From Bacteroidales bacterium (GTDB lineage Bacteria; Bacteroidota; Bacteroidia; Bacteroidales; UBA932), in the NCBI GenBank assembly GCA_017548985.1, contig JAFYYW010000018.1, positions 1-64,000 of the forward strand: a stretch of DNA of 64,000 bases, read 5' to 3'. The position numbers and the translations under genes were made by a program. The notes beneath the pieces were generated by a model that made no database searches, was not told the DNA's origin, and saw nothing but the letters and a program-made list of their open reading frames with translations. Positions 51,268 through 60,368 of the stretch are shown in pieces (the first letter of the stretch is position 1; each line of letters begins with the position of its first letter).

Positions 51268-52608
51268 TTATGCCATTTCCTTGATCATGAGATCGATGCC
51301 GTCCTGGATGATGGCCTGGATGTCGTTCTTGGAAGGATCCACGAACTCGCAAAGGGCCAGATCCTCAGGAAGGACCTCGTAGATTCCGAACTGCTCCATC
51401 TTGTCGATGTCGCCGGCGAGGCAAGCCTTGACAAGATAGACGGGGAATATGTCCATGGGCAGCACCTTGCCGTAGACATCGGAGCAGACAAAAGCCCTGA
51501 CTCCGCCGTGGGTGTTGGTGTCCATGTTGTACTTCTTCTTGGGAAGCAACCAGGAGAAATATGCCATAGAGGAGCTGAACTGGTTGAACCTGAGGGGATT
51601 CGCCCAGCCGAGGACTTCTCTTTCACGGCCTTCCTTGATAAGGGTCACCTGATTGTCGAAGAATCCGAGATAGCCATCTTTCCCGATGCTCTCTCCGGAG
51701 AGGACATCACCGCTGATGAACCTTGTCTCGACTGAAGAGTCGAAACAGTCCTCGATAGCGCTCATGGGAGTGCCGGGCATCGCGACAACGTACCCGGTCT
51801 TGAGAGCGGCGGGTCCTGTGACGGCGACTTTGCGGCAGAGATCCAGCTTGCCGTTGAGGAAGAGCTTTCCGATAGCGGCCAGCGAGAGAAGGCTTAGAGT
51901 CCAGACAGTCTCACCCTTCATGATGGGGGAGATATGGCTGATCTGCACGCCTACGTTCCCAGCGGGGTGCTTTTGGGCGATGACTGTGTGGAGAACCGCG
52001 TCCTGCAGCTTGGCGAAAGCGGAGGTCTCGGAATTCACGCAGACGTGAACCTTCGCGATCTTTGAGATCGCCGTGATTCCAGCCTGGATGGCCGCGAGGT
52101 CATCCTTGAAGACGAATTCGGAATCCGCCGCGAGCGGCGCTGTGGAGAAAGCGGAAACAAATACAGCCTTTGGAGTCTGAGCCGGGTCGGCCAGGACACC
52201 GTAAGGCCTCTGGATGATAGTTGGCCACAAACCACTCTTGAGAAGGGTCTCCTTTACCTCTTCAGCCTTCAGATCTTTCGGATCCTTGGCTCCGAAGTCC
52301 ACGGCCTCGTCGCCTTCAGCTTTGACGAGCACCGCGAGGAGCTTGCGCTTCTCACCTCTGACGATCTCCTTGACTGTACCGCTCACCGGGGATGTGAGGA
52401 GAATGTCGGGGTTCTGTTTGTCTGCCAAAACAGGCGATCCCGCAAGCACCTTGTCGCCCTCTTTCACCATGAGCCTGGGGGAGAACCCCTTGAAGTCCGT
52501 GGGTTTAACTGCGACAACGTCAGGCGCGATCGTTTTCATTGTCTCAAGGGCAGCTTCTCCGTTGATCGGAATGTTGAGCCCTTTTTTCAACACGATGTTG
52601 TTTGACAT
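51268..52608 (-). CDS. nqrA: Na+-translocating NADH:quinone reductase subunit A
   Basis: NqrA is the cytoplasmic quinone-binding subunit of the complex. This 446-residue protein has the family opening KKGLNIPINGEA, lipoyl-like and barrel-sandwich segments (SPVSGTVKEIVRGEKR) and the conserved RPYG region. It is the first gene of the operon, with the promoter upstream in the region shared with the divergent helicase gene. The six subunits together couple NADH oxidation to Na+ export. Confidence 0.95.
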   Translation of the reverse strand: MSNNIVLKKGLNIPINGEAALETMKTIAPDVVAVKPTDFKGFSPRLMVKEGDKVLAGSPVLADKQNPDILLTSPVSGTVKEIVRGEKRKLLAVLVKAEGDEAVDFGAKDPKDLKAEEVKETLLKSGLWPTIIQRPYGVLADPAQTPKAVFVSAFSTAPLAADSEFVFKDDLAAIQAGITAISKIAKVHVCVNSETSAFAKLQDAVLHTVIAQKHPAGNVGVQISHISPIMKGETVWTLSLLSLAAIGKLFLNGKLDLCRKVAVTGPAALKTGYVVAMPGTPMSAIEDCFDSSVETRFISGDVLSGESIGKDGYLGFFDNQVTLIKEGREREVLGWANPLRFNQFSSSMAYFSWLLPKKKYNMDTNTHGGVRAFVCSDVYGKVLPMDIFPVYLVKACLAGDIDKMEQFGIYEVLPEDLALCEFVDPSKNDIQAIIQDGIDLMIKEMA

Positions 52609-52655
52609 TATTGGTAGTAGATATTAAGTTGATAGTAATTTCAGCTTACATACCG

Positions 52656-52663
52656 CAAATGTA
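52656..52663 (-). promoter_or_regulatory. -7 element for the nqr operon
   Basis: The minus strand reads TACATTTG, an exact -7 match, about 48 nt upstream of the nqrA start. No clear TTG occurs at the -33 position. On the other strand TATTTTCG (52688-52695), a TTCG variant, is a candidate for the helicase gene. Confidence 0.5.
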
Positions 52664-52702
52664 CTCATTTTTTCGGTAAAAATTCCGTATTTTCGTGCCA
52701 TT

Positions 52703-55087
52703 ATGGAAAACATTGAGAAAGCTGTTTACGAGGGACTGAACGCGGAGCAGAGACAGGCGGTCAGCAGCATTGACGGACCGGTGCTTATAGTCGCCGGAGC
52801 GGGGTCGGGGAAAACGCGTGTGCTGACCAGCAGGATAGCTTGCATCATCGCCAGAGGAGGGGATCCGTCGAGGATACTCGCTTTGACTTTCACTAAGAAA
52901 GCGGCGTCTGAGATGAAGGAGAGAATAGCGGTCATGGTGGGCAAAAGGACCGCCTGGAAACTCCAGATGGGCACCTTCCATTCCATATTCGTAAGATTTC
53001 TTAGGGAGTATGCCGGTTCCTTGGGCTACCCCCCGTCTTTCACCATCTACGACCAAAGCGATTCCGTCAGCGCCATAAAGTCCTGTATCAAGGAGTTGCA
53101 GCTTGACGACAAGGTCTACAAACCCAAAGACGTGCTGTCAAGAATATCCTTGGCGAAGAATAATCTTGTGACCGCCACGGCCTACAGGAACAACCGGCAG
53201 GCGGTAGAAAGGGATATCGCCGGAAAGAAACCAAGGATTTGCGACATATTCACCCTTTATGCCGATAAGTGCCACAGGAGCGGTGTGATGGATTTCGATG
53301 ACATCCTCCTTAACATGAATATTCTCTTGAGAGACAATCCGGAGGCTCTTGAGGCGATCTCATCTCGTTTTGATTACATCCTGGTTGACGAGTATCAGGA
53401 TACCAATAGGGCCCAATATGTGATACTCAAGAAGTTAAGTGGTCCGGAAGGGAATATCTGCGTGGTCGGGGATGACTCCCAGTCCATCTACGCCTTCCGT
53501 GGGGCGAAGATCGAGAACATACTCAATTTCAAGAAGGATTATCCCACCTGCAAGCTGTTCCGTCTCGAAAAGAATTACCGTTCCACGGCGAATATAGTCG
53601 AGGCGGCAAACTCGTTGATAGCCAAGAATGAAGGCAGGATTCCCAAGAATTGCGTCTCTGTCGGCGGCCGGGGTGAGAAGATTTTGCTGATGAACAGTTT
53701 CTCCGAGCAGGAAGAAGCTATCAGGATCGCCTCGGAGATCATATCAAGGATGCGTTCCGACCATGCCCGCTATCAGGATTTCGCGATTCTTTACCGCACC
53801 AATTCCCAGTCCAGGGCTCTTGAGGAGGCGCTTCGGAAAAGGAACCTGCCCTATGTTATCTATTCGGGCAACTCCTTCTTCGACAGGGCTGAGGTGAAGG
53901 ATCTGATGGCCTATTTCAAGCTGGTGGTCAACATTCACGACGATGAGTCGTTCAAGAGGGTTGTGAATGTTCCTGCAAGAGGGATCGGTGACACAAGCCT
54001 GAACGCGTTGGCGACGATGGCCAGGGATAAGGGATTGTCCCTGTTTAAAGCCGCTTATCTGACTGATTTCGCCGATTATGGGCTCAAGGCTCCAGCGGTT
54101 GCCAGGATCCGGTCTTTCTGTGATATGATTGATGGCCTGGCCGCCAAGGCTGCCGGAACTGACGCTGACATCCTGGCTAAAGAGATAGCTGACACAAGTG
54201 GCCTGTATGCCCATTTCAAGGCTGACACATCGATTGAGGGGCAGTCCAGGGCATCCAATGTGGAGGAATTGGTGAACAGCGCTACACAGTTCGTGGAAGA
54301 GCGGCAGAATGACTATCTGCAGGAATACCTTGCCGACAGCGAGGTCGAGGATGTGACCCAGGTGGAGTATCCTGTGGTGACGATGGGGGATTTCCTGGAG
54401 AATATATCCCTTCTCTCCAACATCGACATGGAGGAAGGGGAAGACACAATGAACAAGATAGTTTTGATGACCGTGCATTCCGCCAAGGGACTTGAGTTCC
54501 CTTATGTCATCGTCGCCGGTCTCGAGGAAAACCTTTTCCCTTCCGGAGGGATGCTTGCTTCCCCCGCTGACATAGAGGAGGAGAGGCGTTTGATGTATGT
54601 CGCTATGACTCGGGCGAAGAAGGGTCTGTACCTTTCTTTCGCGAATACCAGGATGAGGAATGGCAAACATGAGTCCAATTCCCCGAGCCGTTTCATCCGT
54701 GAGATAGATCAGGAATATATCGCCAACCCTTTGAGGGACGAGGAACCGGACTCGGATGATCTGGTTTTCAGAGGTTTCGGCAGATCTTTCCAACGTTCTT
54801 TCAAGCCGAAGGTGTACAGACCTGAGCCTAAACCGTCTCCAGTCGCTCCGGTGACACGGGAATCTCTTCGGAACCGTCCTCTTCCGCCAAAGATTCCGGA
54901 TTCCGAGTTCACTCCGGTCCCGATGACCTCTTTGAGGGCGGGCCAGCGAATCGAGCATAACCGTTTCGGATTCGGGAAAATACTCGAGATCACAGGGCAA
55001 GTTCCCGATCTCAAGGCTAAAATCATTTTTGATGACTATGGCGAGAAAATTTTGCTGCTGAAATATGCGAAAATTCGTTTGGGATAG
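52703..55087 (+). CDS. UvrD/PcrA-type superfamily 1 DNA helicase
   Basis: This 794-residue 3'-5' helicase acts in excision repair and replication restart. Walker A is GAGSGKT (residues 32-38), motif II is VDEYQDTNRAQY, motif III is GDDSQSIYAFRGA, motif V is TVHSAKGLEF and motif VI is YVAMTRAKKGLYL. The C-terminal region ends in a tudor-like module (IEHNRFGFGKILEI) typical of PcrA. It ends right before the his leader promoter. Confidence 0.94.
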   Translation: MENIEKAVYEGLNAEQRQAVSSIDGPVLIVAGAGSGKTRVLTSRIACIIARGGDPSRILALTFTKKAASEMKERIAVMVGKRTAWKLQMGTFHSIFVRFLREYAGSLGYPPSFTIYDQSDSVSAIKSCIKELQLDDKVYKPKDVLSRISLAKNNLVTATAYRNNRQAVERDIAGKKPRICDIFTLYADKCHRSGVMDFDDILLNMNILLRDNPEALEAISSRFDYILVDEYQDTNRAQYVILKKLSGPEGNICVVGDDSQSIYAFRGAKIENILNFKKDYPTCKLFRLEKNYRSTANIVEAANSLIAKNEGRIPKNCVSVGGRGEKILLMNSFSEQEEAIRIASEIISRMRSDHARYQDFAILYRTNSQSRALEEALRKRNLPYVIYSGNSFFDRAEVKDLMAYFKLVVNIHDDESFKRVVNVPARGIGDTSLNALATMARDKGLSLFKAAYLTDFADYGLKAPAVARIRSFCDMIDGLAAKAAGTDADILAKEIADTSGLYAHFKADTSIEGQSRASNVEELVNSATQFVEERQNDYLQEYLADSEVEDVTQVEYPVVTMGDFLENISLLSNIDMEEGEDTMNKIVLMTVHSAKGLEFPYVIVAGLEENLFPSGGMLASPADIEEERRLMYVAMTRAKKGLYLSFANTRMRNGKHESNSPSRFIREIDQEYIANPLRDEEPDSDDLVFRGFGRSFQRSFKPKVYRPEPKPSPVAPVTRESLRNRPLPPKIPDSEFTPVPMTSLRAGQRIEHNRFGFGKILEITGQVPDLKAKIIFDDYGEKILLLKYAKIRLG

Positions 55088-55117
55088 TTGCGATTAATTG
55101 GAAAATACGTATATTGC
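55088..55117 (+). promoter_or_regulatory. Candidate promoter of the his leader
   Basis: TTG at 55088-55090 begins immediately after the helicase stop; 19 nt later comes TATATTGC, a one-step variant of the -7 consensus. A start near 55121 would leave only a few bases before the leader peptide ATG. Confidence 0.4.
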
Positions 55118-55125
55118 GGGCAGTT

Positions 55126-55173
55126 ATGATTATTAAGAATGCTCATAAGCACCATCATTCCCTGGCCTTTTAG
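55126..55173 (+). CDS. hisL: Histidine operon leader peptide
   Basis: A short frame encodes MIIKNAHKHHHSLAF followed by TAG. Four of the 15 residues are His, three of them consecutive (CAC CAT CAT), which is the hallmark of ribosome-mediated attenuation. The His codons lie inside the 5' arm of a pause hairpin, and a terminator sits between this frame and hisG. When charged tRNA-His is scarce the ribosome should stall on these codons and let the antiterminator form. Confidence 0.85.
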   Translation: MIIKNAHKHHHSLAF

Positions 55174-55219
55174 GTCTGGTAAGCGATGGTGTCTGTATAT
55201 TATCGAGGTGAAATGACAT

Positions 55220-55250
55220 CGGCTTGCCGGACAAGGCAGGCCGGTTTTTT
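55220..55250 (+). terminator. Attenuator terminator upstream of hisG
   Basis: A 9-bp stem CGGCTTGCC/GGCAGGCCG (one G-U) with the loop GGACAA is followed by a G and six T residues. It is the strongest intrinsic terminator shape in the his leader and lies just before the hisG start. Confidence 0.82.
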
Positions 55251-55254
55251 ATTA

Positions 55255-56112
55255 ATGAATATGTTAAGAGTCGCTATCCAATCCAAAGGGAGGCTGAACG
55301 AGGAAAGCCTCAAACTTCTCAAAGACGCCGGAATCGAAGTGGATGACACCAAGCGTAAGTTCATAGGCAAGGCATCCAATTTCCCGCTGGAATTGCTTTA
55401 TCTCAGGGATGATGACATCCCTGGAGTGGTCGCTGACGGTTCCGCTGACATGGGCATTGTCGGTTACAACGAGATCGCCGAGACCGGCGCGGATGTCAAA
55501 GTGATCCGCAAACTTGGTTTCGGTAAATGCCGCTTGTCTCTCGCTATTCCAAAAACAACTGATTATCAAGGACTTCAATGGTTTGAAGGGAAATCTATAG
55601 CGACCTCTTATCCATCTGTCCTCCGCGGATTCCTCCAGGAGAAAGGTATCTCGGCAGATATTCGTCAGATAATGGGCTCTGTGGAGATCGCGCCCGCGGC
55701 GGGCATAGCCGACGCTATCTTTGATATTGTGTCATCCGGAGGAACTCTCGTGTCCAACGGCTTGAAGGAGGTTGAGTCAGTCCTCGAAAGCGAGGCTGTC
55801 TTGATCTGCAGGAAGGACCTGCCGGAAGACAGGCTGGAGATCATGGACTCGGTGCTTTTCCGCATTGACGCCATTCAGGAGAGCAGGGGCAAGAAATATG
55901 TGCTTATGAATATTCCCACGGCGAAACTGCCTGAAGCTATGTCTCTCCTTCCTTCGATGAGAAGCCCTACAGTGATGCCGCTTGCCCTTGAGGGATGGAG
56001 CTCGCTTCATTCGGTCGTGGATGACTCTTCCATCTGGCAGACCGTCGAGGGGCTTAAAAGAATCGGGGCTGAGGGTATCCTCATCCTTAACGTTGATAAA
56101 ATAATCGATTGA
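55255..56112 (+). CDS. hisG: ATP phosphoribosyltransferase, long form
   Basis: HisG condenses ATP and PRPP in the first step of histidine synthesis. The protein is 285 residues and includes the C-terminal ACT-like regulatory domain (from about 210), so it is the hexameric, histidine-inhibited form that needs no HisZ. The opening LRVAIQSKGRL and the PRPP-binding region DIVSSGGTLVSNGL are typical. Starts at 55255 and 55261 (ATG AAT ATG) are both possible. An upstream in-frame ATG would lie inside the attenuator and is rejected. Confidence 0.94.
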   Translation: MNMLRVAIQSKGRLNEESLKLLKDAGIEVDDTKRKFIGKASNFPLELLYLRDDDIPGVVADGSADMGIVGYNEIAETGADVKVIRKLGFGKCRLSLAIPKTTDYQGLQWFEGKSIATSYPSVLRGFLQEKGISADIRQIMGSVEIAPAAGIADAIFDIVSSGGTLVSNGLKEVESVLESEAVLICRKDLPEDRLEIMDSVLFRIDAIQESRGKKYVLMNIPTAKLPEAMSLLPSMRSPTVMPLALEGWSSLHSVVDDSSIWQTVEGLKRIGAEGILILNVDKIID

Positions 56113-56115
56113 TAT

Positions 56116-57402
56116 ATGAGAATATATGTTGAACCGGACAGGATGCAATGGCCATCCTTGACAAGACGGGTCAGCCGTGACGACGCCATGTTGGACTGGA
56201 GGGTGACTGAGATCCTTAAGAGTGTCCGTGAAGGCGGGGACATCGCCTTGGATCAAGTTATCCGTTTCGTCGAGGGTTCTGCCCCGGACAATCTTAAAGT
56301 CACCCAAGAAGAATTTGACTCGGCTGAAGACCAGGTCCCTGAAGACCTTAAAGAGGCTATCAGGGTCGCGGCCCAAAGGATCAGGGCTTTCCATGAGAAG
56401 GAGATGCCAAATGATTCCGAGTGGGATGATGGCGGTGGAGTGGTTTGCCGTCGGAAATACCTGCCATTGAGGAGGATAGGGCTCTATGTGCCAGGTGGCA
56501 CCGCCCCTCTTTTCTCGACTGTCTTGATGATGGGTGTACCATCCTCTGTCGCCGGATGCCCGGAGAGGATAATTTGCACCCCTCCGGCGAAGGATGGGAG
56601 CGTTGCTCCCGCTATCCTGTTCGCCGCCAAGATTTGCGGGATAACCGATGTTTACAAGATTGGCGGGGCGCAGGCTATAGCCGCGATGGCTTATGGGACC
56701 GAGACGATAGGAAAGGTTGATAAGATATTTGGCCCCGGGAACAGATACGTCTTGAAAGCCAAGCAGATAGTTTGTCGTGAGGGGGTGGCGATCGACATGC
56801 CGGCCGGACCATCTGAGGTGATGGTTGTCGCCGATTGTACCGCCAGAGTGCCATTTATTGTCGCTGACCTTTTGTCACAGGCCGAGCATGGCCCCGACAG
56901 CCAGGTGATCCTGGTCTGTCAGGATTTGGCGATGGCTCGGGACGTCCAGCGTGAGATCACTGTCCGTAAAGCCTCGCTTCCAAGAGAGGAGATAGTTGAC
57001 ATGGCTTTGGCTGACAGCAGGATCGTGGTGTTCTCGAACTTGGAGGATGGCATTAGTTTCGCCAATGCCTACGCTCCGGAGCACCTGATCCTTTCGGTCG
57101 ATGATCCGGAATCGCTGGCATCTAAGGTGACCGCCGCCGGAAGCGTGTTCATGGGACATTTCTCTCCTGAGAGCGCCGGTGATTATGCCAGTGGCACAAA
57201 CCACATATTGCCGACGAAGGGCACCGCGGTCGCTTGGAGCGGTGTTGGCGTGGACACTTTCATGCATGCCATAACCTTCCAGTCGTTAAGCAAGGAAGGC
57301 CTTTCCAGGATTGGAGGGGCGATAATGACCATGGCTGAGGCTGAAGGTCTCCAGGCTCATGCGGAAGCCGTGCGTGTGAGACTTGTTGATGGAGGAGAAT
57401 AG
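56116..57402 (+). CDS. hisD: Histidinol dehydrogenase
   Basis: HisD oxidises histidinol to histidine in two NAD-dependent steps. This 428-residue zinc enzyme shows the metal-ligand and catalytic segments SQAEHGPDSQ, AYAPEHL and GDYASGTNH. It follows hisG by 3 nt. The stop lies 1 nt before the next start. Confidence 0.95.
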   Translation: MRIYVEPDRMQWPSLTRRVSRDDAMLDWRVTEILKSVREGGDIALDQVIRFVEGSAPDNLKVTQEEFDSAEDQVPEDLKEAIRVAAQRIRAFHEKEMPNDSEWDDGGGVVCRRKYLPLRRIGLYVPGGTAPLFSTVLMMGVPSSVAGCPERIICTPPAKDGSVAPAILFAAKICGITDVYKIGGAQAIAAMAYGTETIGKVDKIFGPGNRYVLKAKQIVCREGVAIDMPAGPSEVMVVADCTARVPFIVADLLSQAEHGPDSQVILVCQDLAMARDVQREITVRKASLPREEIVDMALADSRIVVFSNLEDGISFANAYAPEHLILSVDDPESLASKVTAAGSVFMGHFSPESAGDYASGTNHILPTKGTAVAWSGVGVDTFMHAITFQSLSKEGLSRIGGAIMTMAEAEGLQAHAEAVRVRLVDGGE

Positions 57403-57403
57403 T

Positions 57404-59059
57404 ATGGTACTGTCAGAAGTTTTGCTCCTCGCGAGGGAGAATATCAGGAATCTCACCCCTTATTCCACAGCCAGGGATGAGTACCGTGGCGAATTGGGAA
57501 TACTACTTGACGCTAATGAGAGCCCCTACGGCAAGGAAGGACTTAACAGGTATCCTTCCCGGAACCTCAGGGAATCGCTCATCTTGAAGATATCCAAACT
57601 TAAGGGTGTGCCGAGGGAGAGATTGTTCCTCGGGAACGGTAGCGATGAGACTATCGACCTGTGTTACAGGGTGTTCTGCCAACCGGGCAAAGATAATGCG
57701 GTGATGATCGCCCCGAGTTACGGGATGTATTCGGTCTGCGCCGGGATCAATGACGTGGAATGCCGCCAGATCCAGCTTGGAGAAGATTTCTCCCTGCCCG
57801 TGGAAGCTCTCCTGAACGCTTCCGACAACGGTACCAAACTGATGTTTTTGTGTTCCCCGAACAATCCCACCGGCAATGCCTTTCCCGAGAGTGACATCAG
57901 GCGTGTCCTGGACTCTTTTAAAGGGATTCTTGTCTTGGATGAGGCGTATGTCGATTTTTCCGGGGAAGGTTCGATGATGGGACTTCTGGATGAATATCCG
58001 AACCTGATCATCCTCCAGACTCTTTCCAAGGCTTACGGTATGGCTGGCCTTAGAGTAGGTATGGCTTTGGCTGACCCTTCCATAGTGGCCTTGTTCGATA
58101 AGGTACGTTATCCGTATAACATTGGTACGGACACTTTGCGTCTGGCCGCGGGAAGCATTAACCCTGAAAAAGTCGCTTCCGAGATAGGGATGATTAAAAC
58201 CCAGCGGGAGATTGTCACTGCGAGGTTGTCCGGGTTCAAATGTGTCGAGAAGATATTCCCGAGTGACGCCAACTTCTTGTTGGTCAGGGTGTCGGATCCG
58301 TTGGCGCTGTATTCCCACCTTCTCCGTGACGGGATCATAGTCAGGAACCGCTCCTCTGTCGCCGGTTGCGAGGGTTGCCTCCGTCTGACTGTGGGTACAC
58401 CTGAAGAGAACGTCAGGATGTTGAGGTCAATTGAGGCTTTCGAGAATCCTGAAGCGGTTGATAACGCTCCTGCCAGCGCGGGACGACGGGCGTGTCGGGA
58501 AAGAGTCACTCGTGAGACCAGGGTGCTGGTTGAGGCTGATCTTGACGGGAATGGCGAGTCCTCCATCAGTACAGGTCTCCGTTTCTTTGACCACATGCTT
58601 GAGCAGATTCCCCATCACTCTGGTATATCATTAAAGATAATAGCCGAAGGCGATCTTGACGTGGATGAGCATCACACCATGGAGGATGTGGCCATCACTC
58701 TTGGCGAGACCTTGTTGGAGGCCCTTGGGGACAGGAGGGGTATCGGACGCTATGGATTCGCCCTTCCCATGGATGAGTGTGACGCCTTTGTGACGATGGA
58801 TCTCGGGGGGCGTATCGATTTCAAATGGGATGTCGTTTTCACCAGGGAATATGTCGGAGACACTCCCACGGAGATGTTCAAGCACTTCTTCCAGTCGCTT
58901 TGCTCTTCGTTGAAGTGTAACTTGCACATTACCGCCAAGGGGGAGAACAACCACCATCTGGCCGAGTCCGTGTTCAAGGCTTTCGCCAGGACACTGGGAG
59001 CGGCTGTGAGGAAGGATCCTTTCAAGTATGATATTCCAAGCAGCAAAGGAGCGTTATGA
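57404..59059 (+). CDS. Fusion of histidinol-phosphate aminotransferase (HisC) and imidazoleglycerol-phosphate dehydratase (HisB C-domain)
   Basis: This single 551-residue frame encodes two pathway enzymes. Residues 1-346 are a HisC with all landmarks: DANESPYG, the N-x-P-T-G pocket and the PLP Lys at K209 (TLSKAYGMAG). A linker of about 20 residues follows. Residues about 367-551 are an IGP dehydratase with its manganese-binding repeats (DHMLEQIPHHS, DEHHTMED and ENNHHLAE). The usual HisB partner, the histidinol-phosphate phosphatase domain, is absent. The start has a GGAGGAGA ribosome-binding site 6 nt upstream. No ATG occurs in the linker, so a second, internal translation start is unlikely. 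Confidence 0.93.
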   Translation: MVLSEVLLLARENIRNLTPYSTARDEYRGELGILLDANESPYGKEGLNRYPSRNLRESLILKISKLKGVPRERLFLGNGSDETIDLCYRVFCQPGKDNAVMIAPSYGMYSVCAGINDVECRQIQLGEDFSLPVEALLNASDNGTKLMFLCSPNNPTGNAFPESDIRRVLDSFKGILVLDEAYVDFSGEGSMMGLLDEYPNLIILQTLSKAYGMAGLRVGMALADPSIVALFDKVRYPYNIGTDTLRLAAGSINPEKVASEIGMIKTQREIVTARLSGFKCVEKIFPSDANFLLVRVSDPLALYSHLLRDGIIVRNRSSVAGCEGCLRLTVGTPEENVRMLRSIEAFENPEAVDNAPASAGRRACRERVTRETRVLVEADLDGNGESSISTGLRFFDHMLEQIPHHSGISLKIIAEGDLDVDEHHTMEDVAITLGETLLEALGDRRGIGRYGFALPMDECDAFVTMDLGGRIDFKWDVVFTREYVGDTPTEMFKHFFQSLCSSLKCNLHITAKGENNHHLAESVFKAFARTLGAAVRKDPFKYDIPSSKGAL

Positions 59060-59646
59060 TAGCTGTGGTCAGATATGATGCCGGCAATGTCCTGTCGGTG
59101 GTGAATGCCTTGCGCCGGTGCGGAGTTGAGGGTTTTGAGCTAACCTCGGATCCTGAGAAAATCAAAAACGCAGACAAGGTTATCCTTCCGGGAGTGGGAG
59201 ACGCTTCAGTGGCGCTGGCCAGTCTGCGTTCCTTGGGTTTGGATCAGGTGATCCGATCCTTGACTTGTCCGGTTCTTGGGATATGTGTCGGTATGCAGGT
59301 CCTCTGCCGCTATTGCGAGGAAGGGGATGTGGACGGTCTGGGAATATTTGACGCTGAAGTCGGCCGTTTCAGCTTGGATGATCCCGATTTGAAAATACCC
59401 CATATGGGATGGAACCAACTGCGGGACATGCGGACTCCTCTTTTCAATGGTCTCCCTGACGGATCCTATGTGTATTTCGTCCATTCTTTCCGGGCCGGAT
59501 TGTCCCGTGACACCATAGCCACGACAGTTTATGGGACGGCTTTCAGCGCTGCCCTTGCCAAGGATAATTTTTACGGGACTCAGTTCCATCCAGAGAAAAG
59601 CGGTCATTCTGGAGCTTTGATAATCAAGAACTTCCTTGTGTTATGA
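59056..59646 (+). CDS. hisH: Imidazole glycerol phosphate synthase, glutaminase subunit
   Basis: HisH supplies ammonia from glutamine to HisF. This 196-residue class I glutamine amidotransferase has the nucleophile C77 (GICVGMQVL) and the His-Glu pair in TQFHPEKSG. The start overlaps the hisCB stop by 4 nt (ATGA), and the stop overlaps hisA in the same way. Confidence 0.95.
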   Translation: MIAVVRYDAGNVLSVVNALRRCGVEGFELTSDPEKIKNADKVILPGVGDASVALASLRSLGLDQVIRSLTCPVLGICVGMQVLCRYCEEGDVDGLGIFDAEVGRFSLDDPDLKIPHMGWNQLRDMRTPLFNGLPDGSYVYFVHSFRAGLSRDTIATTVYGTAFSAALAKDNFYGTQFHPEKSGHSGALIIKNFLVL

Positions 59647-60368
59647 TACAAATTGTTCCAGCCATTGACATCATCGGAGGGCGTTGCGTCCGCCTCAGCC
59701 AGGGGGATTTCTCAAGAGAGACATCTTATGAGACGACTCCTGTGGAGATGGCGTCTCGTTTTATGGATAATGGCTTCAGCAGTCTGCATGTGGTTGATCT
59801 TGAGGGGGCCAAGAACGGGAAACCAGCCAATCTGGACTCTTTGAAGGAACTGGCATCCTTGGGAGATGTCCGGATCGAGTGGGGTGGGGGAATCAAAACC
59901 CGCCGGGATCTGGACGCGGTTCTGGAGGCTGGAGCTTCCAGTGTTGTCCTCGGGACTTTAGCGGTCCGTAATCCGTTATTGTTCAAGTCTTTCCTTGATG
60001 AATACGGTCCTGACAAAATCACCCTTGGGGCTGATGTGCGCGGAACGAAGGTGGCTGTCGGAGGATGGATGGAAACCTCTGATGTTGATTTGTCCAGTCT
60101 GATAAGGTCATTCCTGCCGGGACTGTCAAGTGTGATCGTCACGGAGATTTCCAGGGATGGCATGTTCTCAGGGTCTAACCCTGTCTTTTTCCAGAGTCTT
60201 ATGGCCGATTTCCCCGAGGTGGTCTTCACCGCGAGCGGGGGTATAGGCTCCATTACTGATATCGAGGCCTTGGACAAGGCTCTTGTCCCGAGAGTGATTG
60301 TCGGTAAGGCATTGTACGAGGGAAGAATTAAATTGGAGGATTTGGCTCTATGGTCGCGAAGAGGATAA
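59643..60368 (+). CDS. hisA: Phosphoribosylformimino-AICAR isomerase
   Basis: HisA performs the Amadori-type isomerisation that yields PRFAR. This 241-residue (beta/alpha)8 barrel has the catalytic Asp D9 ([14 protein letters not shown]) and a second one in [10 protein letters not shown]. Phosphate-binding loops appear as WGGGIKT and ASGGIGS. It is coupled to hisH before it and overlaps hisF by 19 nt after it. Confidence 0.95.
   Translation: MIQIVPAIDIIGGRCVRLSQGDFSRETSYETTPVEMASRFMDNGFSSLHVVDLEGAKNGKPANLDSLKELASLGDVRIEWGGGIKTRRDLDAVLEAGASSVVLGTLAVRNPLLFKSFLDEYGPDKITLGADVRGTKVAVGGWMETSDVDLSSLIRSFLPGLSSVIVTEISRDGMFSGSNPVFFQSLMADFPEVVFTASGGIGSITDIEALDKALVPRVIVGKALYEGRIKLEDLALWSRRG

Larger units (their letters stand above)
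55126..55250 (+). promoter_or_regulatory. his operon attenuator (leader RNA)
   Basis: Three pairings are visible. The pause stem pairs CACCATC (55150-55156, over the His codons) with GATGGTG (55185-55191). The antiterminator pairs GGTGTC (55188-55193) with GACATC (55215-55220), with one G-U. The terminator pairs 55220-55228 with 55235-55243. Pause stem and antiterminator share 55188-55191, and antiterminator and terminator meet at 55220 and sterically exclude each other, so stalling on His codons switches the fold. hisG starts only 4 nt after the T-tract. Confidence 0.78.

Noticed and set aside
53744-55000. A 418-codon minus-strand frame opposite the UvrD/PcrA gene
   Set aside because: It is antisense to a helicase with every motif intact, and its composition (Arg, Ser, His rich) is typical of shadow frames.
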